From assembly GCF_026891095.1 (NCBI RefSeq), contig NZ_JAPTNL010000004.1:124001-188000 (forward strand): a stretch of DNA of 64,000 nt. Reading direction: 5' to 3'. Below the pieces are notes generated by a model that saw nothing but the letters and a program-made list of their open reading frames with translations, was not told where the DNA came from and did not search any database. How positions within the stretch are numbered: the first letter of the stretch is position 1; each line of letters starts with the position of its first letter. Of this stretch, positions 9,353 through 17,875 are shown piece after piece. Source of the DNA: Roseovarius salincola. Lineage in GTDB: Bacteria > Pseudomonadota > Alphaproteobacteria > Rhodobacterales > Rhodobacteraceae. The position numbers were made by a program, and so were the translations under genes.

Positions 9353-9366
9353 TTTGATCAAATTAT
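9353..9366. promoter_or_regulatory. TTTGATCAAATTAT operator-like palindrome, first copy
   Basis: TTTGATCAAA is a perfect 10-bp palindrome, followed by TTAT, 63 bp upstream of the first glutamine-synthetase-like gene. The identical 14 bp recurs at 10822-10835 before the next unit of the same pathway. The regulator is unknown and not encoded nearby. Confidence 0.6.
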
Positions 9367-9428
9367 TGTGGCGTCCGGCGCGATGACCGATTAGCCTTTG
9401 GGAGCGCTGTTCTCAGGAGTGTTCCGCG

Positions 9429-10745
9429 ATGGAGCTTGCCGATTACCCCACGATCCGGGTCGCCGCCTGCGACCTCAATGGCCAGATGCGCGGCAAGCGC
9501 ATCCCCGGCGCCTATGCCCTGAAGCTGGATGCGGGCGCGGTCAGGATGCCGCTTTCCGTGCTCAATGTGGATATTTTCGGGGCCGATATCGAAGGCTCGC
9601 CGCTGGTCTTTGACTCGGGCGATGCGGATGGGGTGCTCTATCCGACAGGGCGCGGCCCGGTGCCCCTGCCCTGGCTCGACGCGCCCCAGCCGCTGGTGCC
9701 CATGGCCATGCATCACGAGGACGGCACCCCCTTCGAGGGCGATCCGCGCCATGCGCTCGTCGGGGTGCTGGACCGTTTCGGCACGCGCGGCTGGCAGGTG
9801 ATCGCCGCGACCGAGCTGGAATTCACCCTGGTCGATGACAGCGGCGAGGCCCTGCGCCATGTGCGCGACCCGCGCTCGGGGCGGCGGCTCGAGGCGCCGG
9901 GGATCCTGTCGATGGCGCAGATGGATGCGTTCGACCCCTTCCTGACCGCGCTTTACGAGGCCTGCGCGGCCATGGGCATCCCGGCACAGACCGCCACCAG
10001 CGAGGCCGGAATCGGCCAGTTCGAGGTGACGCTGGATCATCAGGACGCGCTGCGCGCCGCCGATGATACCTGGCTTTTCAAGACGCTGATCAAGGGTCTG
10101 GCACACCGGCACGGCTTTTCCGCCAGTTTCATGGCAAAACCCTTCGGCAACGATGCGGGCAACGGGATGCACCTGCATTTCTCGGTGCTGGACGGCGACG
10201 GGCGCAACGTCTTCGACGACGGCGGCGCGAAAGGCACCGACACGCTGCGCGCCGCCGTGGCCGGCTGCCTTGCGGCGCTGCCCGCCTCGACGCTGATCTT
10301 CGCGCCCCATGCCAACAGCTATGCGCGCCTCGTGCCCGGCGCCCATGCGCCCACCGGCGCCTCCTGGGCCTATGAGAACCGCACCGCCGCCATCCGCATC
10401 CCCGGCGGCCCGCCCGCCGCGCGCCGTATCGAACACCGCGCCGCAGGGGGCGACATCAACCCCTATCTCACCTTCGCCGCGATCCTCGGCGCCGCGATCA
10501 CCGGGGTCGAGACCGGCATGGAGCCCCCCGACCCGATCACCGGCAACGCCTATGAGCACGACCTGCCCCGCATGGCGCCGGACTGGGAAACCGCGATCGA
10601 CCGCTTCCGGGGCGATCCGCTGATCGCCGCCTTCCTGCCACCGGAACTCATTGCCAACCTCGTGATGACCAAGCGCCAGGAACTGCGCCTGATGCGCGAC
10701 ATCGCCCCCGAAGCCCAGTGGAAAACCTACCTCGAAACGGTGTAG
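9429..10745 (+). CDS. glutamine synthetase family protein (gamma-glutamylation ligase)
   Basis: A 438-residue member of the glutamine synthetase fold. The N-terminal beta-grasp part (TIRVAACDLNGQMRGKRIPG) and catalytic core (ATELEFTLVD, GIGQFEVTLDH, FMAKPFGNDAGNGMHLHFSV, SYARLVPGAHAPTGASWAYENRTAAIRIP) are present. Members close to PuuA/GlnT-like proteins ligate glutamate to amines, not ammonia. A second, divergent paralogue lies at 11524-12882, with an amidotransferase between them and a PuuB-like oxidase after, which supports a role in polyamine or amine breakdown. The exact amine is unknown. The start at 9429 has the site CAGGAGTGTTCCGCG upstream. Confidence 0.88.
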   Translation: MELADYPTIRVAACDLNGQMRGKRIPGAYALKLDAGAVRMPLSVLNVDIFGADIEGSPLVFDSGDADGVLYPTGRGPVPLPWLDAPQPLVPMAMHHEDGTPFEGDPRHALVGVLDRFGTRGWQVIAATELEFTLVDDSGEALRHVRDPRSGRRLEAPGILSMAQMDAFDPFLTALYEACAAMGIPAQTATSEAGIGQFEVTLDHQDALRAADDTWLFKTLIKGLAHRHGFSASFMAKPFGNDAGNGMHLHFSVLDGDGRNVFDDGGAKGTDTLRAAVAGCLAALPASTLIFAPHANSYARLVPGAHAPTGASWAYENRTAAIRIPGGPPAARRIEHRAAGGDINPYLTFAAILGAAITGVETGMEPPDPITGNAYEHDLPRMAPDWETAIDRFRGDPLIAAFLPPELIANLVMTKRQELRLMRDIAPEAQWKTYLETV

Positions 10746-10821
10746 GCTGCGCCACAAGGCACCATCCCGGCAAGATGCGCGCGAGGGGCTTGCCCGCGCC
10801 TTTTGGCTGGGTTAGCCTGAA

Positions 10822-10835
10822 TTTGATCAAATTAT
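10822..10835. promoter_or_regulatory. TTTGATCAAATTAT operator-like palindrome, second copy
   Basis: This copy sits 10 bp before the start of the amidotransferase gene and is extended to a perfect 14-bp palindrome (AATTTGATCAAATT, 10820-10833). The 14 bp from TTTGATC onward match the copy at 9353-9366 exactly. It likely marks a second promoter or operator for the downstream three genes. Confidence 0.6.
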
Positions 10836-10844
10836 GGGGTTCCC

Positions 10845-11522
10845 ATGAAAATCGGGATACTGCAGACCGGACACGCCATCGACATCGTGCGGCGCGAACT
10901 GGGCGATTACGACGCCATGTTCGCGCGCCTGCTTGCGGGGCATGGCTTTACCTACCAGACTTGGAACGTGGTCGATGAGGACTATCCCGCCAGCCCCGCC
11001 GACGCCGATGGCTGGCTCATCACCGGCTCCAGGCACGGCGCCTATGAGGACCACCCCTGGATCGCCCCCCTGGAGGCGTTCATCCGCGCGGTCTATGCCG
11101 ATGGCCGCCCACTGGTGGGCGTCTGCTTCGGCCATCAGATCATCGCCCAGGCCCTTGGCGGCAAGGTGATTAAACATCCCGACGGATGGGTGATCGGGCG
11201 CACCGAATACGACATCGAAGGCCAGCACCTGCCGCTCAATGCCTGGCACCAGGACCAGGTGGTCGAACTGCCCAAAGACGCCGAGGTGATCGGCGCCAAC
11301 GACGCCTGTGCCTATGCCGCGCTGCTTTACGGCAACCGCGCCTACACGATCCAGCCGCATCCCGAATTCACCTCGCAGATGATCGGCCAGCTGATCCGCC
11401 ATCGCGGCCCCGGCGTGGTGCCCGACCCGTTGCTGGCGGATGCCGAAACCAAACTCGATGCCCCGATCGAAAGCGATGTCATCGCAGACCGCATCGCCGC
11501 ATTCTTCAAGCAGGAGCGCTGA
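10845..11522 (+). CDS. class I glutamine amidotransferase (GATase1, GuaA-like)
   Basis: A 225-residue amidotransferase with the catalytic triad in view: Cys94 in VGVCFGHQ, and His172/Glu174 in QPHPEF. It lacks a fused synthetase, so it is a stand-alone hydrolase or ligase-partner. By context it could remove the gamma-glutamyl group from an oxidised intermediate, as PuuD does, although it resembles the GuaA-type domain more than PuuD. It ends 1 bp before the next gene's ATG, so it is in an operon with the ligase and oxidase behind it. Confidence 0.85.
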   Translation: MKIGILQTGHAIDIVRRELGDYDAMFARLLAGHGFTYQTWNVVDEDYPASPADADGWLITGSRHGAYEDHPWIAPLEAFIRAVYADGRPLVGVCFGHQIIAQALGGKVIKHPDGWVIGRTEYDIEGQHLPLNAWHQDQVVELPKDAEVIGANDACAYAALLYGNRAYTIQPHPEFTSQMIGQLIRHRGPGVVPDPLLADAETKLDAPIESDVIADRIAAFFKQER

Positions 11523-11523
11523 C

Positions 11524-12882
11524 ATGGCCGACTGGAAAGACACCCTCCCCGAGGCGGCGCAGGCCTATCTGGAGGGCCGCCGCCTCGACGAGGTGGAATG
11601 CGTCATCGCCGACCTGCCGGGCATCGCCCGCGGCAAGGCCGTGCCCGCCTCCAAATTCGCCCGCCAGCAGCATTTCCACCTGCCCGACTCGATCTTCTTT
11701 CAGACCATCACCGGCGACTGGGGCGAAGCGGCGGGCGAGGAGGGCTTCATCGAACGCGACATGATCCTCAAGCCCGACATGTCCACCGCCACCGCAGCCC
11801 CCTGGACCGGCGACTGGACCCTTCAGGTGATCCACGACGCCTATGACCGCGACGGCGAGCCGATCCCCTTCGCCCCGCGCAACGTGCTCAAGCGCGTCGT
11901 GGACCTCTATCACAAGCACGGCATGAAACCGGTGGTCGCGCCGGAAATGGAATTTTTCCTGGTGGCGCGCAACCTCGATCCGGCCAAGGCGATCGAGCCG
12001 ATGATGGGCCGCTCGGGGCGCCCCGCCGCCGCGCGCCAGGCCTACTCCATGACCGCCGTGGACGAATTCGGCCCGGTGATCGACGACATCTACGACTTCG
12101 CCGAGGCCCAGGGCTTCGAGATCGACGGCATCACCCAGGAAGGCGGCGCCGGTCAGCTTGAAATCAACCTGCGCCACGGCGACCCGGTGAAGCTGGCGGA
12201 TGAAGTCTTCTACTTCAAACGCCTGATCCGCGAGGCCGCGCTCAAGCATAACTGCTTCGCCACCTTCATGGCCAAACCGATCGAGGACGAGCCGGGCAGC
12301 TCGATGCATGTCCACCACTCGATCCTCGACCCCGAAACCGGGCGTAACCTCTTCGTCGGCCCGCAGGGCGGCGAGACCGACGCGTTTTTCCACTTCATCG
12401 GCGGCTTGCAGAACCACCTGCCCGATGCGGTGGCGGTGCTGGCGCCCTATGTCAATTCCTACCGCCGCTACGTCAAGGACCACGCCGCGCCGATCAACCT
12501 GGCATGGGCGCGCGACAACCGCACCACCGGCATCCGCGTGCCGCTGTCCCCGCCCGAGGCGCGACGGGTCGAGAACCGCATGGCCGGGATGGATTGCAAC
12601 CCCTATCTCGGCATCGCCGCAAGCCTCGCCTGCGGGCTTCTGGGAATGATGAACGAGACCCGACCCGACCCCCAGTTCAAGGGCGACGCTTATGCCGGCG
12701 ACTCCGATATCCCCCGCGTGCTCGGCGAGGCGCTCGACATGTTCGATGCGGCCACCGACCTGCATGACATTCTGGGGCCGGATTTCGCCCGCGTCTATGC
12801 CATCGTCAAACGCGCCGAATACGAGGAATTCCTTCAGGTGATCAGCCCGTGGGAGCGCGAACACCTCCTGATGAACGTCTGA
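11524..12882 (+). CDS. glutamine synthetase family protein, PuuA-like
   Basis: A 452-residue ligase of the glutamine synthetase superfamily. The core motifs are VVAPEMEFFLVA, EGGAGQLEINLRHG, FATFMAKPIEDEPGSSMHVHHS, APINLAWARDNRTTGIRVP and ENRMAGMDCNPYLGIAAS. It is more like gamma-glutamylputrescine synthetase than true nitrogen-assimilating GlnA (general knowledge of this subfamily). The ATG at 11524 begins 1 bp after the stop of the amidotransferase; the open frame further upstream is antisense-free but lies inside that gene. It differs clearly from the paralogue at 9429-10745, so the two may use different amines. Confidence 0.9.
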   Translation: MADWKDTLPEAAQAYLEGRRLDEVECVIADLPGIARGKAVPASKFARQQHFHLPDSIFFQTITGDWGEAAGEEGFIERDMILKPDMSTATAAPWTGDWTLQVIHDAYDRDGEPIPFAPRNVLKRVVDLYHKHGMKPVVAPEMEFFLVARNLDPAKAIEPMMGRSGRPAAARQAYSMTAVDEFGPVIDDIYDFAEAQGFEIDGITQEGGAGQLEINLRHGDPVKLADEVFYFKRLIREAALKHNCFATFMAKPIEDEPGSSMHVHHSILDPETGRNLFVGPQGGETDAFFHFIGGLQNHLPDAVAVLAPYVNSYRRYVKDHAAPINLAWARDNRTTGIRVPLSPPEARRVENRMAGMDCNPYLGIAASLACGLLGMMNETRPDPQFKGDAYAGDSDIPRVLGEALDMFDAATDLHDILGPDFARVYAIVKRAEYEEFLQVISPWEREHLLMNV

Positions 12883-12901
12883 CCTGCGGACCGCCCGAAC
12901 C

Positions 12902-14206
12902 ATGAATCTGCTATTTGCCAATGACCGGCAGGGCCAGTATCCCGACAGCTGGTATGCCGCCACCGCAAGACCGCTGGACCGCTTTGCGCCGTTGCGCGGG
13001 CAGGTCAAGGCCGATGTCTGCATTATCGGCGCGGGCTATACCGGCCTCTCGGCGGCACTTCACCTGGCCGAAGCCGGGCTTGACGTGGTGCTGCTCGAGG
13101 CGCATCGCGTCGGTTTCGGCGCTTCCGGGCGCAATGGCGGGCAGCTTGGTTCCGGCCAGCGGATGGAACAGGACAGGCTGGAAAAGCTGGTCGGCCCGGA
13201 TGACGCCGCGAAGCTCTGGGATCTGGCCGAAGACGCCAAGGCGCTGGTGAAATCCCTGATCGCGCGCCACCGGATCGACTGTGATCTCAAACCCGGCATC
13301 GCGCATATGTGCTTTTCCAGGGCCGAGGTCGCCGCCGAACACGCCTATGCCGATCACCTCGCCGCGCGCTATGGCTATGACGCGCTGCAAAAGCTGGACC
13401 GCGACGGCGCACAGGCGCTTTGCCCCTCGCCACGCTATGTGGGCGGCTCGCTCGACATGAGCGCGGCGCATCTTCACCCCCTCAACTACGCGCTCGGTCT
13501 GGCGCGCGCCGCGCGCGACGCCGGGGCGCGGATTCATGAAAACACGCTGGTGTCACAGATCCACAAGGGCAGCCCCGCGCGGGTGCAGGCCGGGCAAGGC
13601 GCGGTCAGCGCCGATCATGTGATCCTCGCCTGCAACGGATATCTTGGCGGGCTCGAACCCAGGGTCGCGGCCCGCGTCATGCCGATCAACAATTTCATCG
13701 GCGCGACAGAACCGCTGGGCGACGAGGCCGCCCGCGTGCTGACCCGCGACATCGCCGTGGCCGACAGCAAGTTCGTGGTGAACTACTTTCGCCTCAGCCC
13801 CGACAAGCGGCTGCTGTTCGGCGGCGGCGAAAGTTACGGCTACCGCTTTCCGCGCGATATCGGCGCGACCGTGCGCAAGCCGATGGCGCAGATCTTCCCG
13901 CATCTTGCCAATGTGCGTTTCGATTACACCTGGGGCGGTACGCTGGGCATCACCATGAAACGGATGCCCTATCTCGCGCGCCCCGCGCCCAACATGCTTT
14001 CGGCCTCGGGCTATTCGGGCCATGGCGTCGGCAGCGCCACCCATGCGGGCAAGCTGATGGCCGATGCGATCACCGGGCAGGCCGACGGATTCGACACGAT
14101 GGCGCGCGTGCCCGCACCCGGCTTTCCGGGAGGGCGCGCATTGCGCTCGCCGCTCCTGGTGCTGGCGATGACATGGTTCGCCATGCGCGACAGACTCGGC
14201 GTCTGA
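12902..14206 (+). CDS. FAD-dependent oxidoreductase, PuuB-like (gamma-glutamylamine oxidase)
   Basis: A 434-residue D-amino-acid-oxidase-fold flavoprotein. The dinucleotide-binding motif ADVCIIGAGYTGLSAALHLAEAG is at about residues 37-60, followed by FGASGRNGGQLGSGQR, and a C-terminal YSGHGVGSATHAGKLMADAI that closes the FAD site. It follows the PuuA-like ligase by 19 bp, so I infer that it oxidises gamma-glutamylated amines to aldehydes, releasing ammonia or an amine and H2O2. The aldehyde dehydrogenase expected for a complete pathway is not in the window. Confidence 0.88.
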   Translation: MNLLFANDRQGQYPDSWYAATARPLDRFAPLRGQVKADVCIIGAGYTGLSAALHLAEAGLDVVLLEAHRVGFGASGRNGGQLGSGQRMEQDRLEKLVGPDDAAKLWDLAEDAKALVKSLIARHRIDCDLKPGIAHMCFSRAEVAAEHAYADHLAARYGYDALQKLDRDGAQALCPSPRYVGGSLDMSAAHLHPLNYALGLARAARDAGARIHENTLVSQIHKGSPARVQAGQGAVSADHVILACNGYLGGLEPRVAARVMPINNFIGATEPLGDEAARVLTRDIAVADSKFVVNYFRLSPDKRLLFGGGESYGYRFPRDIGATVRKPMAQIFPHLANVRFDYTWGGTLGITMKRMPYLARPAPNMLSASGYSGHGVGSATHAGKLMADAITGQADGFDTMARVPAPGFPGGRALRSPLLVLAMTWFAMRDRLGV

Positions 14207-14310
14207 GCCTCGCGCGCGGCCCTCACCAAGACGTGCCCGCGCCGTGTTGTTTCAGACCTCCGCACCCCTTTCACGCCCCTGTGCCCGGATGACCAACATC
14301 ACGGCGACAG

Positions 14311-14348
14311 GATATATTTTTTATTTTTATCAATAAGTTGAACTCAAC
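14311..14348. promoter_or_regulatory. AT-rich patch with GTTGA-AC-TCAAC palindrome
   Basis: Bases 14311-14336 contain only two G/C in a genome that is otherwise strongly GC-rich. Immediately after it, GTTGA and TCAAC flank a 2-nt spacer (14337-14348). It lies about 155 bp upstream of the small exported-protein gene and could be a promoter/operator or a nucleoid-protein binding region. Confidence 0.35.
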
Positions 14349-14503
14349 CGGTTTTACCCTGCATCATCGCTCACACCCGATCCCGAATCCGAAACCACAG
14401 CCCCTTGCGCAGACCATGTCACCGCTGCGTGTCCCGGTCGTGTTTTGCCAGGGTCGGGCACGGCTCCTAGGCTGATGACAGTGAAACCGAAAAGGAGAAT
14501 GAC

Positions 14504-14809
14504 ATGACCAAAACGGCACATACCCAAACCCGCCGTATCGCCGCGCTCGTCATCGGCGCAGCCCTCGCCGCCACCGCCCTGCCCGTCAGCGCGATGGATT
14601 ACAGCCAGATCGAAATGCTGCCCCGTCATTACAGCGACGCCGGCTTCAGCAGGCTGAGTGAACATGATGTCTACATGATCGACATCGCCCACAAGCGCGG
14701 GCAGCGCATTCTGATCGGCGATCGCAGCCCCTCGCAAAGCCGCGCATTCGTCGACCAGACCCTGAAATCCGGCACCGGCGCGCGCGCATCCACCCGCGCG
14801 GGTTCGTAA
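14504..14809 (+). CDS. small exported protein, unknown function
   Basis: A 101-residue protein with a typical signal peptide (RRIAALVIGAALAATALPVSA, cleavage near SA-MD). The mature part of about 70 residues has no cysteine and no motif that I recognise; it contains DYSQIEMLPRHYSDAGFSRLSEHDVYMIDIAHKRG. It is preceded by a good ribosome site (AAAAGGAGAATGAC). It stands alone on its strand between the oxidase and the aminotransferase, with its own hairpin after the stop. A periplasmic or secreted location is the only supported statement. Confidence 0.75.
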   Translation: MTKTAHTQTRRIAALVIGAALAATALPVSAMDYSQIEMLPRHYSDAGFSRLSEHDVYMIDIAHKRGQRILIGDRSPSQSRAFVDQTLKSGTGARASTRAGS

Positions 14810-14835
14810 CGCAGACCCACCACTCACGACCCGTC

Positions 14836-14857
14836 GGGCGCCCCTCACCGGGCGCCC
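14836..14857 (+). terminator. hairpin after the small exported protein gene
   Basis: GGGCGCCC occurs twice, separated by 6 nt; as each copy is self-complementary they pair as an 8-bp stem. A short pyrimidine tail with TTT follows at 14864. A terminator is plausible. Confidence 0.5.
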
Positions 14858-14961
14858 GGCAGCTTTGGCCGCCGTGGCGTCCTGTCACAGAAATTTTGCT
14901 TGGGCCGCGCGCAGTTTTGTTTTAGTTTTCCCGAAAATACACTTCAGGAAAGCCGAAGCTG

Positions 14962-16170
14962 ATGACCCTTCCGCCCAATGCCTTCGATGCCGAACCCATC
15001 CCCGAAGCCGCCCGCGCCGAAATCGACCGGATGCTGCAATCGGGCGATCTGTTCCGCTATACCGCCCCGCAGGACGCGCCGGTCACCCTGCTCGAGCAGG
15101 AATTCGCCGCCACCATGGGCAGCGCATACGCGCTCGCGGTCTCCTCATGCTCGGCGGCGCTGTTCCTGTCACTCAAGGCGCTTGGCCTGCCGCGCGACGC
15201 GCGCGTGCTGATCCCCGGCTTCACCTTCGCCGCCGTGCCCTCCTCGGTGGTGCATGCCGATTGCATCCCCGTCCTGTGCGAGGTCGGCGAGAATTACCGC
15301 ATCGACATCGCCGATTTCACCGCCCGGCTGGATGATGTGCAGGCGGTCATCATCAGCCACATGCGCGGCCATACCAGCGACATGGACGCGATCATGTCGC
15401 TGTGCACGGCCCGCGACATCCCCGTGATCGAGGACGCCGCCCATTCGCTCGGCACCACATGGGCGGGGCGCCGGATCGGCACGATCGGGCGCGTCGGCTG
15501 TTTCAGCTTCCAGTCTTACAAGCTGCTCAATGCCGGCGAGGGCGGCATCCTTGTCACCGACGACGCCGATCTGGTGGCGCGCGCCGTCATCATGTCCGGC
15601 GCCTATGAACATAACTGGGCCAAGCATATGGGCCACGACGACCCCGACCTCTCCGCCGCCTTCGCCCGCTGGCAGAACCGCCTGCCCCTCTATAACCTGC
15701 GCATGAACAACCTCAGCGCCGCAATCATCCGCCCGCAACTGGCCGAGATCCCGCGCCGCGTCACGGACGGGCGCGCCAATCACGACCATGTCGCCGCCAG
15801 GATCGAAACCAGCCCCTGGCTGCATGTCCCGCCCAAGCTCGGCCCCGAGGAACGCGCGCCCGACTCGATCCAGTTCAACCTGGTCTCCATGAGCGATTCC
15901 GACGCCAGCGCCTTTGCCAGCGCCGCCCAGGCGCGCGGCATCAAGGTGCAGATCTTCGGGCTTTCCACCGACAATGCCCGCGCCTTCTGGAACTGGGGCT
16001 TCCTGCCGCAGGATCCCGGCCCTTTGCCGCGCACCCGCGCGATGCTGATGCGCGCCTGCGACGTGCGCCTGCCCGCGCGCCTCACGCGCCCCGAACTGGA
16101 CGTAATCGCCGACACGCTGATCGCCGCCGCGCGCGACGTGATGGGCGAGGCGCGCAGCTACGGCACCTGA
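14962..16170 (+). CDS. DegT/DnrJ/EryC1/StrS family aminotransferase
   Basis: A 402-residue PLP-dependent enzyme of the sugar aminotransferase/dehydratase class. The pyridoxal Lys is Lys187 in FSFQSYKLLNAGEGG; VEDAAHSLGTTW-like (VIEDAAHSLG) and SSCSAALFLSLKALG are the other family motifs. Members usually aminate nucleotide-linked keto sugars for surface polysaccharides or antibiotics, but no sugar-biosynthesis gene is adjacent, so the substrate is open. The start is an ATG with AAAGCCGAAGCTG upstream, a weak ribosome site. It converges on the LysR gene 13 bp after its stop. Confidence 0.88.
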   Translation: MTLPPNAFDAEPIPEAARAEIDRMLQSGDLFRYTAPQDAPVTLLEQEFAATMGSAYALAVSSCSAALFLSLKALGLPRDARVLIPGFTFAAVPSSVVHADCIPVLCEVGENYRIDIADFTARLDDVQAVIISHMRGHTSDMDAIMSLCTARDIPVIEDAAHSLGTTWAGRRIGTIGRVGCFSFQSYKLLNAGEGGILVTDDADLVARAVIMSGAYEHNWAKHMGHDDPDLSAAFARWQNRLPLYNLRMNNLSAAIIRPQLAEIPRRVTDGRANHDHVAARIETSPWLHVPPKLGPEERAPDSIQFNLVSMSDSDASAFASAAQARGIKVQIFGLSTDNARAFWNWGFLPQDPGPLPRTRAMLMRACDVRLPARLTRPELDVIADTLIAAARDVMGEARSYGT

Positions 16171-16183
16171 GCGCGCGGGCGCC

Positions 16184-17149
16184 TCACAGCACCGTCAGGG
16201 TTTTCTCAAGGAACGGATAGCGCGCGATCGCCGGATCCACGATGCGCTCCTGAAGGATCGGGCGCAGGGTCCCGGCGACGCTGGCGGGCATCTGGCCCAG
16301 AATATCCCTGCGCGCGGTCAGGCTGATGGTCCGTGAAAGCGGCTCGAACGGCAATTCCATCACGTCGATCTGATCGGCAAAGCGGCGCGCCCGCATCAAG
16401 GCCAGCGGCGGCAGTATCGTCCATCCCGCCCCCTGCCCGACCAGCGCCATGATGGCGTGATAGCTGTCGATCTCGAACCGATGGCGCAGAGTCATGCTCT
16501 GGCGCGTCAGATGCGCGCTGACCAGTCGTCCCATGTAATGGCGCTGCGTGTAAAGCACCAGCGCCATGCGCTTCAACTGGCGCAGCATGTCCTTTTGCGG
16601 GTTCACCGCCCCCTTGGGCGCCACCACCACGAAGCCTTCTCGCAGCACCGGATGCACCTCGGCCCAGTCGCCCGGCGTGCCCAGATCGGCCCCGACGATC
16701 ACATCCAGCGCCCGCTGATCCAGCAGATCGAACAGGTGATGGCTCGCACCGGTCTCCAGCAGAAACTGGCAACCGCGCATGTCCGTGGCCATATGCGTCA
16801 GCAATCGCGGCGTCACATCGGCCTCGAAATCCTCGATCATGCCCAGCCGGAACCGGGTCAGCATCGACAGGTCCGACATTGCCAGTTCGGCGCGCGCCTG
16901 CGTCGCCTCGTTCAGGATCACCTGCGCATGGCGCTTCATGATCTCGCCCGCGGGAGTCAGGCGCACGGGGCGCGCATTGCGCTGCAACAGCGTCGCACCC
17001 ACCGCACCTTCGAGATTGGTCAATTGCTGGCTTACCGCCGAGGGGCTCGCCCCTAGGCGCTTGGCCGCCGCCGAGATCGAGCGCTCATCGGCGGCCGCCA
17101 TGAACACTTCGATACCCCAAAGCGTTATCCGGCCCGGACTGTCGACCAT
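16184..17149 (-). CDS. LysR family transcriptional regulator
   Basis: A 321-residue LysR-type regulator: the N-terminal winged helix-turn-helix (AAADERSISAAAKRLGASPSAVSQQLTNLEGAVGATLLQR) and a C-terminal periplasmic-binding-protein-like sensor domain from about residue 95. The effector is unknown. It begins 7 bp after the stop of phaR on the same strand and is probably co-transcribed with it. That makes a link to polyhydroxybutyrate control or carbon status possible but unproven; the divergent partner typical of LysR genes is absent here. Confidence 0.9.
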   Translation of the reverse strand: MVDSPGRITLWGIEVFMAAADERSISAAAKRLGASPSAVSQQLTNLEGAVGATLLQRNARPVRLTPAGEIMKRHAQVILNEATQARAELAMSDLSMLTRFRLGMIEDFEADVTPRLLTHMATDMRGCQFLLETGASHHLFDLLDQRALDVIVGADLGTPGDWAEVHPVLREGFVVVAPKGAVNPQKDMLRQLKRMALVLYTQRHYMGRLVSAHLTRQSMTLRHRFEIDSYHAIMALVGQGAGWTILPPLALMRARRFADQIDVMELPFEPLSRTISLTARRDILGQMPASVAGTLRPILQERIVDPAIARYPFLEKTLTVL

Positions 17150-17156
17150 GGAACGG

Positions 17157-17729
17157 TTACTTGTTCATCTTGGACAGTTTTTGCTGCAACTCGGCAAGCT
17201 GCTTGCGAATCTCGGTCAGGTCCTCGTCCTCACCGGCCTCCGCCGCTGCGGATTTGGACTCGTCCTCGCGCTCGGGGCCGCTTTTCAGCCCGCCGATCCC
17301 GCCCGTCACCGCCTTCATGAAGGCTTCCTGCTGGGCGCGCATCGCATCCATCCCCGGCATGCTGGCCAGCGGGTTGTTCTTGGTCATGTTCTCCATCATC
17401 GCCGACTGCCCCTCGCGCAGCATTTCAAAGCTGGCGGCCAGGAACTCGGGCACGACACTGGTGGCCTGGGTGGTGTAACTTCGCACAAGGTCGGTCAGCA
17501 CGCTGATCGGCAGCACGCTTTCGCCGCGGCTTTCGTGTTCGGCGACGATCTGCAAAAGGTATTGCCGGGTCAGGTCGTCACCTGATTTCAGGTCGATGAT
17601 CTGCACTTCGCGCCCGTCGCGGATAAACTCCGCGATATCCTCCAGCGTCACGTAATCCGATGTCTCGGTATTATAAAGACGGCGGCTGGCGTAGCGCTTG
17701 ATCAGTAATGGTTTCTCTGTCTCGGCCAC
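17157..17729 (-). CDS. phaR: polyhydroxyalkanoate synthesis repressor PhaR
   Basis: A 190-residue PhaR. The conserved DNA-binding N-terminus IKRYASRRLYNTETSDYVTLEDIA is followed by the PHB accumulation regulatory domain and an acidic, Lys/Gln-rich coiled C-terminus (EIRKQLAELQQKLSKM). PhaR binds both its DNA boxes and nascent PHB granules, so it releases phasin expression when polymer is made (established for Paracoccus). CTGC-N3-GCAG boxes, its known type of target, are found upstream of phaP, phaC and, in imperfect form, phaR itself. Confidence 0.95.
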   Translation of the reverse strand: MAETEKPLLIKRYASRRLYNTETSDYVTLEDIAEFIRDGREVQIIDLKSGDDLTRQYLLQIVAEHESRGESVLPISVLTDLVRSYTTQATSVVPEFLAASFEMLREGQSAMMENMTKNNPLASMPGMDAMRAQQEAFMKAVTGGIGGLKSGPEREDESKSAAAEAGEDEDLTEIRKQLAELQQKLSKMNK

Positions 17730-17755
17730 TGCGCGGTCCTCCGGATGTTTCAGCG

Positions 17756-17781
17756 CTGCAGCACAGCTTATGCCAGTGCAG
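17756..17781. promoter_or_regulatory. imperfect PhaR box cluster ahead of phaR
   Basis: CTGCAGCACAG (17756-17766) keeps one CTGC half and has ACAG where GCAG is expected; a second half-site AGTGCAG ends at 17781. They lie 27-52 bp upstream of the phaR start and fit autoregulation, as known in Paracoccus. Confidence 0.45.
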
Positions 17782-17791
17782 AATAAAAAGA

Positions 17792-17819
17792 AAGGGCGAG
17801 CCGCAATCGGCTCGCCCTT
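17792..17819 (-). terminator. Rho-independent terminator of phaP
   Basis: A perfect 12-bp stem (AAGGGCGAGCCG / CGGCTCGCCCTT) with a 4-nt loop, followed on the minus strand by TCTTTTTATTC. It lies 56 bp after the phasin stop codon and is the best terminator in the window. Confidence 0.85.
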
Positions 17820-17875
17820 GTCATACCGGCCCTCTCAGGGAGGAGGAGGAGATCAGGCCGTATGTTTTCGTCCGC

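Noticed and set aside
9353..9366. FNR/CRP site reading of TTTGATCAAATTAT
   Set aside because: FnrL sites are TTGAT-N4-ATCAA; here the half-sites touch with no spacer, so the motif does not fit that family.
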